Positions 16,486-24,216 of a stretch of 64,000 nucleotides of DNA are shown one piece after another. Below the pieces are notes generated by a model. That model did no database searches, had not been told where the DNA came from, and was given only the letters and a program-made list of their open reading frames with translations. This DNA comes from Candidatus Cacconaster caballi (GTDB taxonomy: Bacteria; Bacteroidota; Bacteroidia; Bacteroidales; UBA932). The position numbers and the translations under genes are program-made. The stretch lies in contig JAGHST010000010.1 in the NCBI GenBank assembly GCA_018065695.1, positions 1 to 64,000 on the forward strand, read 5' to 3'. Numbering within the stretch: position 1 is the stretch's first letter; each line of letters begins with the position of its first letter.

Positions 16486-17216
16486 AATAGTTCCTCCTTT
16501 TTGAAGACCGGACCGTCCTTGCAGATGCGCTTGGTGCCGGTCAGAGTCTGGCAACTGCAGCCGTAGCAGAAACCTGCGCCGCATCCCATCCTCTCTTCGA
16601 GGCTGTATTCTCCACTGCCCTCAAGCATAGTATGGAGAGCCTTCATCATCACCAGCGGCCCGCAGGTATAATAGTAGTCATATTGCGGAGCGAGGAGGCG
16701 GACGGCATCCGTCACGAAGCCCTTCACTCCGGCCGAACCGTCGGCGGTCGAAACGGACACCTTGTCCGTGAGCGCACGGAATTCCTTTTCCAGCACAATC
16801 TCATCGGCGCTGTTGAAACCGAGAATTACGGTCACTTCCCTGCCCTTGGAACAAAGTTCCTTGCAAAACCGGTAGAGGGGAGCCGCACCGAGTCCGCCTC
16901 CTACGAGCAGCGCCGACTTGCGGCAGGCCGCTGCGTCGAATCCGTTGCCAAGCCCTGTCAGTACATCGAGGACGGAGCCGGAAGGCATCCGCGAGAGAGC
17001 CCTCGTGCCGTCTCCGACCACCTTGTAGAGAAGAGTGATGCCGCCCTCCCACGCATCGCAGACTGAAATCGGCCTGCGCAGGTAGAAGCCTTCCAACTCT
17101 ATGTCAACGAACTCGCCACTGAACTTATAACCCGGCTCAAGAGCAGTAAGTTCAAGACAATACGTGTTTTTGGCAGTAACTTTGTTACTCTTAATATTGA
17201 ATTTCCTTTTCTCCAT
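16479..17216 (-). CDS. pyrK: Dihydroorotate dehydrogenase B, electron transfer subunit
   Basis: FAD and [2Fe-2S] subunit that links PyrD to NAD+. The FAD segment YLRRPISVCDAW comes first, then the NAD-binding LLVGGGLGAAPLYRF, then a cysteine cluster near the C-terminus: MGCGAGFCYGCSC and RICKDGPVF. It is 245 residues. It overlaps pyrD by 7 nt and is 6 nt from carB, so the heteromeric enzyme subunits are co-translated. Confidence 0.95.
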   Translation of the reverse strand: MEKRKFNIKSNKVTAKNTYCLELTALEPGYKFSGEFVDIELEGFYLRRPISVCDAWEGGITLLYKVVGDGTRALSRMPSGSVLDVLTGLGNGFDAAACRKSALLVGGGLGAAPLYRFCKELCSKGREVTVILGFNSADEIVLEKEFRALTDKVSVSTADGSAGVKGFVTDAVRLLAPQYDYYYTCGPLVMMKALHTMLEGSGEYSLEERMGCGAGFCYGCSCQTLTGTKRICKDGPVFKKEELLW

Positions 17217-17222
17217 CGGAAT

Positions 17223-20200
17223 CTACTTCTTCCTGTATTCCTTGTCTATGGTGGATATTCCCATCGTAATCTCTTCAAGCACGTCCAGCAGGACTCTGAC
17301 CGTCTCGAGGGCGGTGAAGACAGTTACGTTGTTCTCCACTGCGGTGCGGCGGATGGCGTAGCCGTCCAGATGAGTGCTCTTCTGATTGACGTCGATGGTG
17401 TTTATCACATAGCTTATATGCCCCTTCCTCAAGGCCTGATATATCTCGTCGCTGCCCTCGCTTATCTTCCTGAGATAACGGGTGCGTATGCCGTGATCCT
17501 TGAGGAATCTGGCGGTGCCCTTCGTAGCCTCTATGTTGAAGCCCAGATTGTAGAACCTTCTTACAAGCGGCAGGGCCTCCTCCTTTGTGGAATCGGCGAG
17601 AGTCACGAAGATTGTGCCGTAACCGCGCACTTCCATTCCGGAAGCCTGGAGCGACTTGTAGAGAGCCCTTGTGAAACTGTCGTCGTAGCCGATGGCCTCG
17701 CCGGTAGATTTCATCTCAGGGGACAGATATGTGTCGATGCCGGTAATCTTGCCGAACGAGAAGGCCGGAGTCTTGACGAAATGGCGCTTTCTTTCAGGGA
17801 AATAGACTTCTTTTATACCCTGCTCTTTCAGGGAATGGCCAAGCATTACGCGAGTGGCGATTTTAGCCATCTGGATGCCGGTGGACTTGGAGATGAACGG
17901 CACGGTGCGGGACGAACGCGGATTGACTTCGATTACATATACGTCATCGTGCTCATCCACTATGAACTGTATGTTGAACAGGCCTACGATACCTATTTCG
18001 AGTCCGAGTCTTACTGTATAGTCTATGATTTTCTGCTTTACCGCAGGACTCAAGCTGAATGAAGGATAGACGCTGATACTGTCACCGCTGTGAATGCCCG
18101 TACGCTCCACGTGCTCCATAATGGCGGGAATGAAGACATCCTTGCCGTCGCATATGGCATCCACCTCGGTCTCCTTGCCCATAATGTATTTATCTACTAG
18201 GACCGGAGAATCTTCATTGATTTCCACTGCGTTCTGGAGGTAGTGGCGGAGCGTGTCCTCATTGCCGACAATCATCATTGCGCGTCCGCCGAGCACGAAA
18301 CTCGGACGGACAAGCACAGGATAGCCTATTTCTGCTGCTGCAGCGACTCCGTCCTCCACGTTAGTCACCGCCTTCGCCTTCGGCTGCGGAATGCCCGTGC
18401 GGCGCATAATTGCCTCGAAGAGCTTGCGATCCTCGGCATTGTCGATGGCCTCAAGGCCGGTGCCTATCATAGGCACGTCAAATTCTGCCAGAGGGTTGGC
18501 AAGGTTTATCGCAGTCTGTCCGCCGAGGGTCACTATCACTCCGTCCGGCTTTTCAAGATTGATGACATCCATCACATTCTCCACGGTCAGAGGTTCGAAG
18601 TAGAGTTTGTCCGATATGGTGTAGTCGGTCGAAACCGTCTCGGGGTTGTTGTTGATGATGATGGCCTCATAGCCGGCTTCGCGTATCGCCCATATCGCGT
18701 GGACGGTGGAGTAGTCGAACTCGACGCCCTGGCCTATGCGTATAGGGCCGGAGCCCAGAACCAGTATCTTTTTGCGGTCGCTGCGTACCGATTCGTTCTC
18801 CTGTTCGTAGGTGGAATAGAAATACGGCACATAGGTCTCGTGCTCTGCGGAGCAGGAATCTATCATCTTATAGACAGGAACGATACCGTAGTCGTATCTC
18901 ATACGGATGATGTCGGCTTCCGTACGTCCCCAGAGAATGCCTATATATTTGTCTCCGAAGCCCATACGCTTTGCCTCCCTCAGAAGGTCGACGTCAAGCG
19001 GAGAAGCCAGCAGCCTGCGCTCCATCCGGATTATGTTGTATATCTTCTCAAGGAAGAGCATATCGATGCGGGTGCGGTCGTAGATGCGGGAAAGATCCAC
19101 CCTCAGGCGCAGAAGCTGGGCTATGGCGTGGATGCGGTCGTCGGTAGGTTTGCAAATATACCCGAGCAGCTTTTCCTCGCTCCAGTCATCGAATTTCTTC
19201 TTGTGGATGTGGCAGCAGCCCGCTTCAAGTGAACGGACAGCCTTCAGAATGCTCTCTTCAAGCGTGCGGCCGATGCTCATAACTTCGCCCGTAGCCTTCA
19301 TCTGCGTGCCGAGTTCGTTGGACGCCTCGCTGAACTTGTCGAACGGGAAGCGCGCCACCTTGGTCACGACATAGTCGATGGCCGGCTCGTTGCAGGCAGG
19401 GGAGCCCGCAATCATTATCTCATCGAGAGTAAGGCCCACCGCAATTTTTGCCGTGACACGGGCAATAGGGAATCCGCTCGCCTTTGATGCCAGAGCCGAA
19501 GAACGGGACACTCTCGGGTTCACCTCGATGATGTAGTATTTGAAAGAAAGAGGGTCGAGAGCGAACTGGACGTTGCAGCCGCCTTCTATCTTGAGGGCTC
19601 TGATGAGCTTGAGTGCGCTGTCCCGCAGAATCTGATACTCCTTGTCGGTCATTGTCTGGGCCGGAGCCACAACCATCGAGTCTCCCGTATGGACACCCAC
19701 AGGGTCTATGTTTTCCATACTGCAGATGGCGATGGCGGTGTCGTTGTGGTCCCTCATCACCTCGAACTCTATCTCCTTGTAGCCTTTTATGCTCTTCTCG
19801 ACCAACACCTGATGGACAGGCGAGAGGGCGAGAGCATTGCGCATAAGTTCACGGAGTTCCTCTTCATTGTCGGCAAAACCTCCTCCGGTGCCGCCAAGAG
19901 TGAATGCCGGACGAAGAATCACCGGATATCCTATCCTGCTTGCAATCTTCACGCCTTCCTCGACATCGTAGCAGATGTCGGAAGGAATCACCGGCTCGCC
20001 GATTTCCATACAGAGCTCCTTGAACAGTTCGCGGTCTTCGGCTTTCTCGATGCCCTGGAAGGAAGTTCCCAGAATCTCCACACGGCACTCGTCCAGCACA
20101 CCCTTCTTTGCGAGCTGAACCGCCAGATTGAGGCCGGTCTGACCTCCAAGACCCGGCACGAGGGCGTCCGGACGCTCATAACGGATGATTTTAGCAACAT

Positions 20201-20417
20201 ATTCCAATTTGAGCGGCTCCATATAGACCTTGTCAGCTATGTTGGTGTCGGTCATAATGGTGGCGGGATTGGAGTTCACCAATATCACCTGATACCCCTC
20301 CTCCTTCAGTGCAAGGCAGGCCTGTGTGCCGGCATAATCGAATTCGGCTGCCTGTCCGATGACTATCGGACCCGAACCGATGACCATTACCTTCTTTATA
20401 TCTGTTCTCTTAGGCAT
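17223..20417 (-). CDS. carB: Carbamoyl-phosphate synthase large subunit
   Basis: A 1064-residue synthase with two ATP-grasp halves. The first (about 1-400, GSGPIVIGQAAEFDYAGTQA) makes carboxyphosphate and carbamate from bicarbonate and ammonia. The second (about 555-935, GSGPIRIGQGVEFDYSTVHA) phosphorylates carbamate. A C-terminal MGS-type regulatory domain (about 936-1064) binds effectors. All synthase motifs look intact, including EVNPRVSRSSALASK and EVNPRSSRTVPFISK. Because its partner CarA lacks the glutaminase cysteine, this enzyme probably uses free ammonia. It overlaps carA by 8 nt. Confidence 0.97.
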   Translation of the reverse strand: MPKRTDIKKVMVIGSGPIVIGQAAEFDYAGTQACLALKEEGYQVILVNSNPATIMTDTNIADKVYMEPLKLEYVAKIIRYERPDALVPGLGGQTGLNLAVQLAKKGVLDECRVEILGTSFQGIEKAEDRELFKELCMEIGEPVIPSDICYDVEEGVKIASRIGYPVILRPAFTLGGTGGGFADNEEELRELMRNALALSPVHQVLVEKSIKGYKEIEFEVMRDHNDTAIAICSMENIDPVGVHTGDSMVVAPAQTMTDKEYQILRDSALKLIRALKIEGGCNVQFALDPLSFKYYIIEVNPRVSRSSALASKASGFPIARVTAKIAVGLTLDEIMIAGSPACNEPAIDYVVTKVARFPFDKFSEASNELGTQMKATGEVMSIGRTLEESILKAVRSLEAGCCHIHKKKFDDWSEEKLLGYICKPTDDRIHAIAQLLRLRVDLSRIYDRTRIDMLFLEKIYNIIRMERRLLASPLDVDLLREAKRMGFGDKYIGILWGRTEADIIRMRYDYGIVPVYKMIDSCSAEHETYVPYFYSTYEQENESVRSDRKKILVLGSGPIRIGQGVEFDYSTVHAIWAIREAGYEAIIINNNPETVSTDYTISDKLYFEPLTVENVMDVINLEKPDGVIVTLGGQTAINLANPLAEFDVPMIGTGLEAIDNAEDRKLFEAIMRRTGIPQPKAKAVTNVEDGVAAAAEIGYPVLVRPSFVLGGRAMMIVGNEDTLRHYLQNAVEINEDSPVLVDKYIMGKETEVDAICDGKDVFIPAIMEHVERTGIHSGDSISVYPSFSLSPAVKQKIIDYTVRLGLEIGIVGLFNIQFIVDEHDDVYVIEVNPRSSRTVPFISKSTGIQMAKIATRVMLGHSLKEQGIKEVYFPERKRHFVKTPAFSFGKITGIDTYLSPEMKSTGEAIGYDDSFTRALYKSLQASGMEVRGYGTIFVTLADSTKEEALPLVRRFYNLGFNIEATKGTARFLKDHGIRTRYLRKISEGSDEIYQALRKGHISYVINTIDVNQKSTHLDGYAIRRTAVENNVTVFTALETVRVLLDVLEEITMGISTIDKEYRKK

Positions 20418-21492
20418 TTTGCTGATCCTCCATCATCTTTATGAATTTATCTATGAGATATACGTTGTCCTGAGGGCCCGGTGCGGACTCCAGATGGAAC
20501 TGGACTCCAAAAATCCTGTCCCGAACATTTTCAAAACCCACCACATAGCCTTCCGGCACGGTAACGTGGGTCGGAGTGAGCTCTGTGCCCTCCACACTCT
20601 CGAAGCAATAGCTCTGATTCATAACGGCAATGTTGATGCGGCCGGTGGCAAGTTCCCTGACAGGATGGTCTCCGTGCAGGCCACAGCCCATAGGGATAAG
20701 TTTCGCACCGTAGTCCAGGCCTATGATTTCCTGCCCGAGTCCTATGCCGCATATCGGCTTCTTCCCCTTCAGTTCCTTGAAGAGCGCGACTGCCTCCGGT
20801 GCCTGCGGAGCGCCGGCAGGACCGTTCGAGAAAAGTATTCCGTCCGGATTGAAAGCGAGAATATCCTTTGCCGCCATCTTGAAAGGCACGATGGTGACGT
20901 TGCACCCCCTGCGGTTGAGGATGCGGATGATGTTGTGCTTGATGCCGCAGTCCACCGCCACCACGTGGAATCTCTGGTTCGGGGTGCGGGCAAACCACCG
21001 TTTGCGGCAGCAGGCCTTAGCAGCCAGATCTGTCGGACGAGGTGTCTGAGCGATGAGCTTGAGCGCATCTTCGCGCGGAAGGGACGCATCGACAATGGCT
21101 GCCATCGGGCGCCCCGTCCTGCGGATTATCTTGGTAAGCATCCTTGTGTCTATGCCGCTGATACCTGGAATGTTGCATTCCGAAAGTTCCTCATCGAGAG
21201 TCTTTGTGTAGCGGAAATTGCTCGGCGTGTCGCAACATTCGCGGACGACAAGGCCTCCGATATTGGGCACGCGCGTCTCGTAGTCTTCATCGGTAATGCC
21301 GTAGTTGCCTATCAGCGGATATGTCATCACAATGATCTGTCCGGCATAGGAAGGGTCTGATATTATCTCCTGATATCCGACTACGGATGTGTTGAAGACA
21401 ATCTCGCAGACGCTCGGGCAATCGGCGCCGAAACCGGTCCCGAGAAACTCCTGACCGGTCTCAAGCACAAGTTTTTTCGCTTTCTTTTCCAT
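20410..21492 (-). CDS. carA: Carbamoyl-phosphate synthase small subunit with degenerate glutaminase site
   Basis: A 360-residue CarA with a normal N-terminal domain (EIVFNTSVVGYQEIISDPSYAGQI, GLVVRE, IPGISGIDTRMLTKIIR). The C-terminal class I glutaminase domain is present but lacks key residues. The nucleophile elbow reads ICGIGLGQEI where active enzymes have FGICLGHQ, so Cys is replaced by Gly251 (GGA codon at 20740-20742) and the following His by Gln. SQNHG is replaced by MNQSY, NGPGDP by NGPAGAP, and HPEASPGP by HLESAPGP. It may serve as a structural partner of CarB, giving an ammonia-dependent enzyme as in human CPS1. It lies 9 nt from pyrC. Confidence 0.92.
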   Translation of the reverse strand: MEKKAKKLVLETGQEFLGTGFGADCPSVCEIVFNTSVVGYQEIISDPSYAGQIIVMTYPLIGNYGITDEDYETRVPNIGGLVVRECCDTPSNFRYTKTLDEELSECNIPGISGIDTRMLTKIIRRTGRPMAAIVDASLPREDALKLIAQTPRPTDLAAKACCRKRWFARTPNQRFHVVAVDCGIKHNIIRILNRRGCNVTIVPFKMAAKDILAFNPDGILFSNGPAGAPQAPEAVALFKELKGKKPICGIGLGQEIIGLDYGAKLIPMGCGLHGDHPVRELATGRINIAVMNQSYCFESVEGTELTPTHVTVPEGYVVGFENVRDRIFGVQFHLESAPGPQDNVYLIDKFIKMMEDQQNA

Positions 21493-21501
21493 TTTCTGAA
21501 A

Positions 21502-22767
21502 TTAATGAATCCGGTTTCCGTTCCTGTAGGTCATCACCACCTTCGAGAATACTTCCATACCGTCGAACGGCGTGGAATGTCCTTTGGAAAGGAAACTGTT
21601 GCTGTCTATTCTGTATTTTGAATTCAAATCGATTATTGCCAGATCTGCCGGCTGACCGGGAACTATGCCGCCTCCAAGGGAGAATATGCGTCGCGGAGCG
21701 AGGCTCATCGCCTTGATGAGGCGTTCGAGAGAGATGCGTCCGCACCGCACCAGTGCCGTATAGAGCACCGGGAACGACGTTTCGAGCCCCACCACTCCCA
21801 TAGGGCTTCCTATCAGGCCGCGGGATTTCTCCTGTGCCGTATGAGGAGCGTGGTCTGTGGCAATGATGTCTATCGTGCCGTCTGCAAGGCCTTCTATGAG
21901 AGCTTCCCTGTCGGCGGCGCTGCGCAGCGGCGGATTCATCTTGAAACGGCCGTCTTCCTGAAGATCATCCTCGCACAGCACGAGATAGTGCGGCGCGGTT
22001 TCGCAGGTCACGTTCACCCCTTCGGCCTTGGCCTTGCGGATGAGCGCCACGCTTTCGGCGGTGGAGATATGGCAGACGTGATAGCGGCAGCCTGTCTGCC
22101 GGCACAGTTCCAGGTCACGGGCTATCTGTCCCCATTCGCTTTCGGAGCAGATGCCCTTGTGGCCGTGGGCCGCACACCAGCGACCATCGTGTATATAGCC
22201 TCCTTCAAGGAGGGAGTTGTCTTCACAATGGGCGGCTATGATGCACCCTTCGGCGGCGGCGGTCCGCATAGCCTTGAGCATCATCCCGCTCTCCTGCACT
22301 CCGCTTCCGTCGTCCGAGAAACCCACGCATCTGTCCTTGAGCAGAGCCATATCCACAAGTTCCCCGCCCCTGCGGCCCTTCGTGATGGAACCGTACGGGC
22401 GCACGTCTATCACTGCGTCCCGGCGTATGATTTCCATCTCCTTCTCCAGATTCTCAGGAGAGTCCGGCACCGGATTGAGATTGGGCATAGGGCATACGAC
22501 GGTATATCCTCCGGCGGCAGCGGCCTTCGAACCGGTCAGAATGGTTTCCTTCTCCGGGAAACCGGGCTCGCGGAAGTGGACGTGGACGTCGGCCAGGGCG
22601 GGCGACACGAGAAGACCTGTGCAGTCAACGGTCTGCGTTCCCGCAGGAGCGTCGGGGGATTCTCCCACGCAGACTATCCTGCCGTCGGCAACGAGCAGGT
22701 CAGCCTCTGCGATTTTTCCGTCATAGGCCATAAGGCCACCTTTGAACAGCAACGATTTACTCTCCAT
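21502..22767 (-). CDS. pyrC: Dihydroorotase
   Basis: Type I (AllB/PyrC-like) amidohydrolase of 421 residues that closes carbamoyl aspartate to dihydroorotate. ALADVHVHFREPGFPEKE carries the zinc HxH. CHISTAESV and IIATDHAPHT carry the further His and Asp ligands. It is the first gene of the eight-gene pyr operon. The start codon lies only 5 nt behind the T-run of an attenuator, so transcription into the whole operon depends on read-through. Confidence 0.95.
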   Translation of the reverse strand: MESKSLLFKGGLMAYDGKIAEADLLVADGRIVCVGESPDAPAGTQTVDCTGLLVSPALADVHVHFREPGFPEKETILTGSKAAAAGGYTVVCPMPNLNPVPDSPENLEKEMEIIRRDAVIDVRPYGSITKGRRGGELVDMALLKDRCVGFSDDGSGVQESGMMLKAMRTAAAEGCIIAAHCEDNSLLEGGYIHDGRWCAAHGHKGICSESEWGQIARDLELCRQTGCRYHVCHISTAESVALIRKAKAEGVNVTCETAPHYLVLCEDDLQEDGRFKMNPPLRSAADREALIEGLADGTIDIIATDHAPHTAQEKSRGLIGSPMGVVGLETSFPVLYTALVRCGRISLERLIKAMSLAPRRIFSLGGGIVPGQPADLAIIDLNSKYRIDSNSFLSKGHSTPFDGMEVFSKVVMTYRNGNRIH

Positions 22768-22772
22768 AGCAC

Positions 22773-22804
22773 AAAAAAAACAGACAACCTTTCAGGGTGT
22801 CTGT
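22773..22804 (-). terminator. Attenuator terminator directly before pyrC
   Basis: On the reverse strand ACAGACACC-CTGAAA-GGTTGTCTGT forms a stem with one bulge (22780-22804) followed by eight U (22773-22780). The T-run ends 5 nt before the pyrC ATG, so the element cannot belong to an upstream gene and must act on operon entry. The leader-peptide stop codon touches the first base of the stem. Confidence 0.82.
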
Positions 22805-22878
22805 CAGAAAAAAAGAAAAACGACAATCTCATCCGGAAAAGCCGGAGCCACGTGGCCATATCGATTGAGTTTTCTCAT
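22804..22878 (-). CDS. Putative pyr operon leader peptide (24 codons)
   Basis: A short frame starting MRKLNRYGHV and ending EIVVFLFF lies between the promoter and the attenuator. Its last codons are read from a U-rich tract (GTCGTTTTTCTTTTTTTCTG, reverse of 22805-22824), and its TGA stop overlaps the terminator stem by one base. A small CCGG-CTTTT-CCGG hairpin (22833-22845) precedes the U-tract. This is the layout of E. coli pyrL-pyrBI: low UTP makes polymerase stall in the U-tract, the ribosome catches up, and the terminator cannot form. The role is inferred; the architecture is seen. Confidence 0.62.
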   Translation of the reverse strand: MRKLNRYGHVAPAFPDEIVVFLFF

Positions 22879-22893
22879 ATATGCGTATTTGTG

Positions 22894-22901
22894 CAAAGGT
22901 A
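22894..22901 (-). promoter_or_regulatory. -7 box of the pyr operon
   Basis: On the reverse strand this reads TACCTTTG, a perfect TAnnTTTG. The -33 region 19 nt upstream reads TTTA, so it is weak. The predicted start near 22888 gives the leader ORF an untranslated leader of only about 10 nt. Confidence 0.7.
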
Positions 22902-22942
22902 CTGCTTTTTTTCAAATTTATAAATTATTTCACACCTAAATA

Positions 22943-22962
22943 ATCCACATATATATGTGGAT
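22943..22962. promoter_or_regulatory. Perfect 20-bp palindrome between the divergent pyr and pur promoters
   Basis: ATCCACATAT-ATATGTGGAT is a perfect palindrome centred between 22952 and 22953. That is exactly the midpoint of the two -7 boxes (22894-22901 and 23004-23011), so it lies about 62 bp upstream of both start sites. This suggests a shared operator for a dimeric regulator. A following ATTTTTT means it could also act as a forward terminator, but no gene reads into it from the left. Confidence 0.55.
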
Positions 22963-22979
22963 ATTTTTTCGAAGGCGGT

Positions 22980-23011
22980 TTTGGCAGGTAGGCTGTTTTC
23001 GCCTACCTTTG
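22980..23011 (+). promoter_or_regulatory. Promoter of the pur operon with overlapping inverted repeat
   Basis: TTTG at 22980-22983 and TACCTTTG at 23004-23011 are 20 nt apart and fit the consensus well. The inverted repeat AGGTAGGC (22986-22993) / GCCTACCT (23001-23008) overlaps the -7 box, so a repressor bound there would block it. The purC ATG begins 8 nt after the box, so the mRNA should be leaderless or nearly so. Confidence 0.7.
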
Positions 23012-23018
23012 TTGCGCT

Positions 23019-23699
23019 ATGAAACTTGTATATACCGGTAAAACCAAAGACGTTTTCGCACTCGAAAACGGCAATTATCTCCTTAAGTTCAAGGATGACT
23101 GCACCGGAAAGGACGGAGTGTTCGACCCGGGTGAAAATTCAGTCGGTCTCACCATAGACGGCGTAGGCGACGTCAATCTCAGAATGTCTGTCTATTTCTT
23201 CGAAAAAATCAATGCCGCAGGCATCAGAACCCACTATGTGAGCGCCAATCTGAAGGACACCACAATGGAAGTGCTTCCGGCAAAGGTGTTCGGCCACGGA
23301 CTTGAGGTCATCTGCCGCAACAGGGCGGTCGGCAGTTTCCGCCGCCGCTACGGAGAATATATCGAAGAAGGGGCGCCGCTTCCTTCATACGTGGAGACAA
23401 CCTTCAAGAACGACGAGAAAGGCGACCCGCTCGTGACAAAGGACGGCCTCGTGGTGCTCGGCATAATGACCGGCGAGCAATACGAAAGCATCAAGGAGAT
23501 GACACGCCGCATCACCGCCATCGTCGCTGACGACCTCCTTGAGAAAGGGCTCGTGCTGTACGACATCAAATTCGAATTCGGTTACGCTCCGGACGGAAGC
23601 GTGATGCTGATAGACGAAATAGCGTCCGGCAATATGCGCGTCTATAAGGACGGCAGGTATGTGGACCCTATGACACTTTCCAAACTCTTCTTCGCATAG
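23019..23699 (+). CDS. purC: Phosphoribosylaminoimidazole-succinocarboxamide synthase (SAICAR synthetase)
   Basis: ATP-dependent ligation of aspartate to [31 protein letters not shown] is the N-terminal ATP-binding lobe (quoted in part), [17 protein letters not shown] and [12 protein letters not shown] plus LIDEI are the family signatures. It is 226 residues, a usual short form. It is the first gene of the purine operon, probably on a leaderless message, 4 nt before purE. Confidence 0.96.
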   Translation: MKLVYTGKTKDVFALENGNYLLKFKDDCTGKDGVFDPGENSVGLTIDGVGDVNLRMSVYFFEKINAAGIRTHYVSANLKDTTMEVLPAKVFGHGLEVICRNRAVGSFRRRYGEYIEEGAPLPSYVETTFKNDEKGDPLVTKDGLVVLGIMTGEQYESIKEMTRRITAIVADDLLEKGLVLYDIKFEFGYAPDGSVMLIDEIASGNMRVYKDGRYVDPMTLSKLFFA

Positions 23700-23703
23700 A
23701 GAT

Positions 23704-24171
23704 ATGAAAGCAGCCATCATTATGGGCAGCGCCAGTGACCGGGACGTAATGGCCCCGGCTTGGGAGACCCTTGAAGAATTCGGCATAGAATACGAGAAGA
23801 AAGTCCTCAGCGCCCACCGCAATCCGGGCCCTCTTGCGGACTATGTACGTGCGGCCCGCTCCAACGGATTCGACATCATCATAGCAGGTGCAGGCGGAGC
23901 CGCCCACCTTCCGGGCGTGATCGCGGCCCTCACCACCCTGCCGGTGATAGGAGTGCCCGTCAGGTCGAAAGCCCTCGGCGGACTCGACTCCCTGCTCTCA
24001 ATAGTCCAGATGCCGTCAGGCATACCGGTAGCCACAATGGCGATAGACGGAGCGCGCAACGCAGCACTAATGGCCGTATCGATATTCGCGCTGCACGACA
24101 GCGCTCTGCAGGAAAAGCTGGAAGAGTTCCGCCGTCGTCAGAGCGACAAAGTACTTAACACCGCAATATAA
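23704..24171 (+). CDS. purE: N5-carboxyaminoimidazole ribonucleotide mutase
   Basis: Converts N5-CAIR to [45 protein letters not shown] and [16 protein letters not shown] are class I PurE motifs, so it should depend on PurK to make N5-CAIR; purK is not in the window. It is 155 residues. Its stop codon sits 3 nt before a terminator hairpin that separates it from purL. Confidence 0.95.
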   Translation: MKAAIIMGSASDRDVMAPAWETLEEFGIEYEKKVLSAHRNPGPLADYVRAARSNGFDIIIAGAGGAAHLPGVIAALTTLPVIGVPVRSKALGGLDSLLSIVQMPSGIPVATMAIDGARNAALMAVSIFALHDSALQEKLEEFRRRQSDKVLNTAI

Positions 24172-24174
24172 CCA

Positions 24175-24209
24175 TATGCCCACCCGCCTCCGGTGGGCAT
24201 AACTTTTTT
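24175..24209 (+). terminator. Terminator-like hairpin between purE and purL
   Basis: TATGCCCACC (24175-24184) pairs with GGTGGGCATA (24192-24201), loop CGCCTCC, then AC and TTTTTT (24204-24209). purL starts only 7 nt later and shows no promoter of its own, so read-through must occur. A ribosome ending translation at the purE stop would cover the 5' arm of the stem. Confidence 0.75.
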
Positions 24210-24216
24210 ATAGACA

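Noticed and set aside
18243-19232. 329-codon frame antisense to carB (also 9459-10214 and 10010-11080 antisense to the ArnT-like gene and alr)
   Set aside because: No domain, signal or start context; the sense genes are firm.
23704-24171. PurE as the CO2-using class II type that needs no PurK
   Set aside because: The motifs [13 protein letters not shown] and SAHRNP are class I; class II enzymes differ there.
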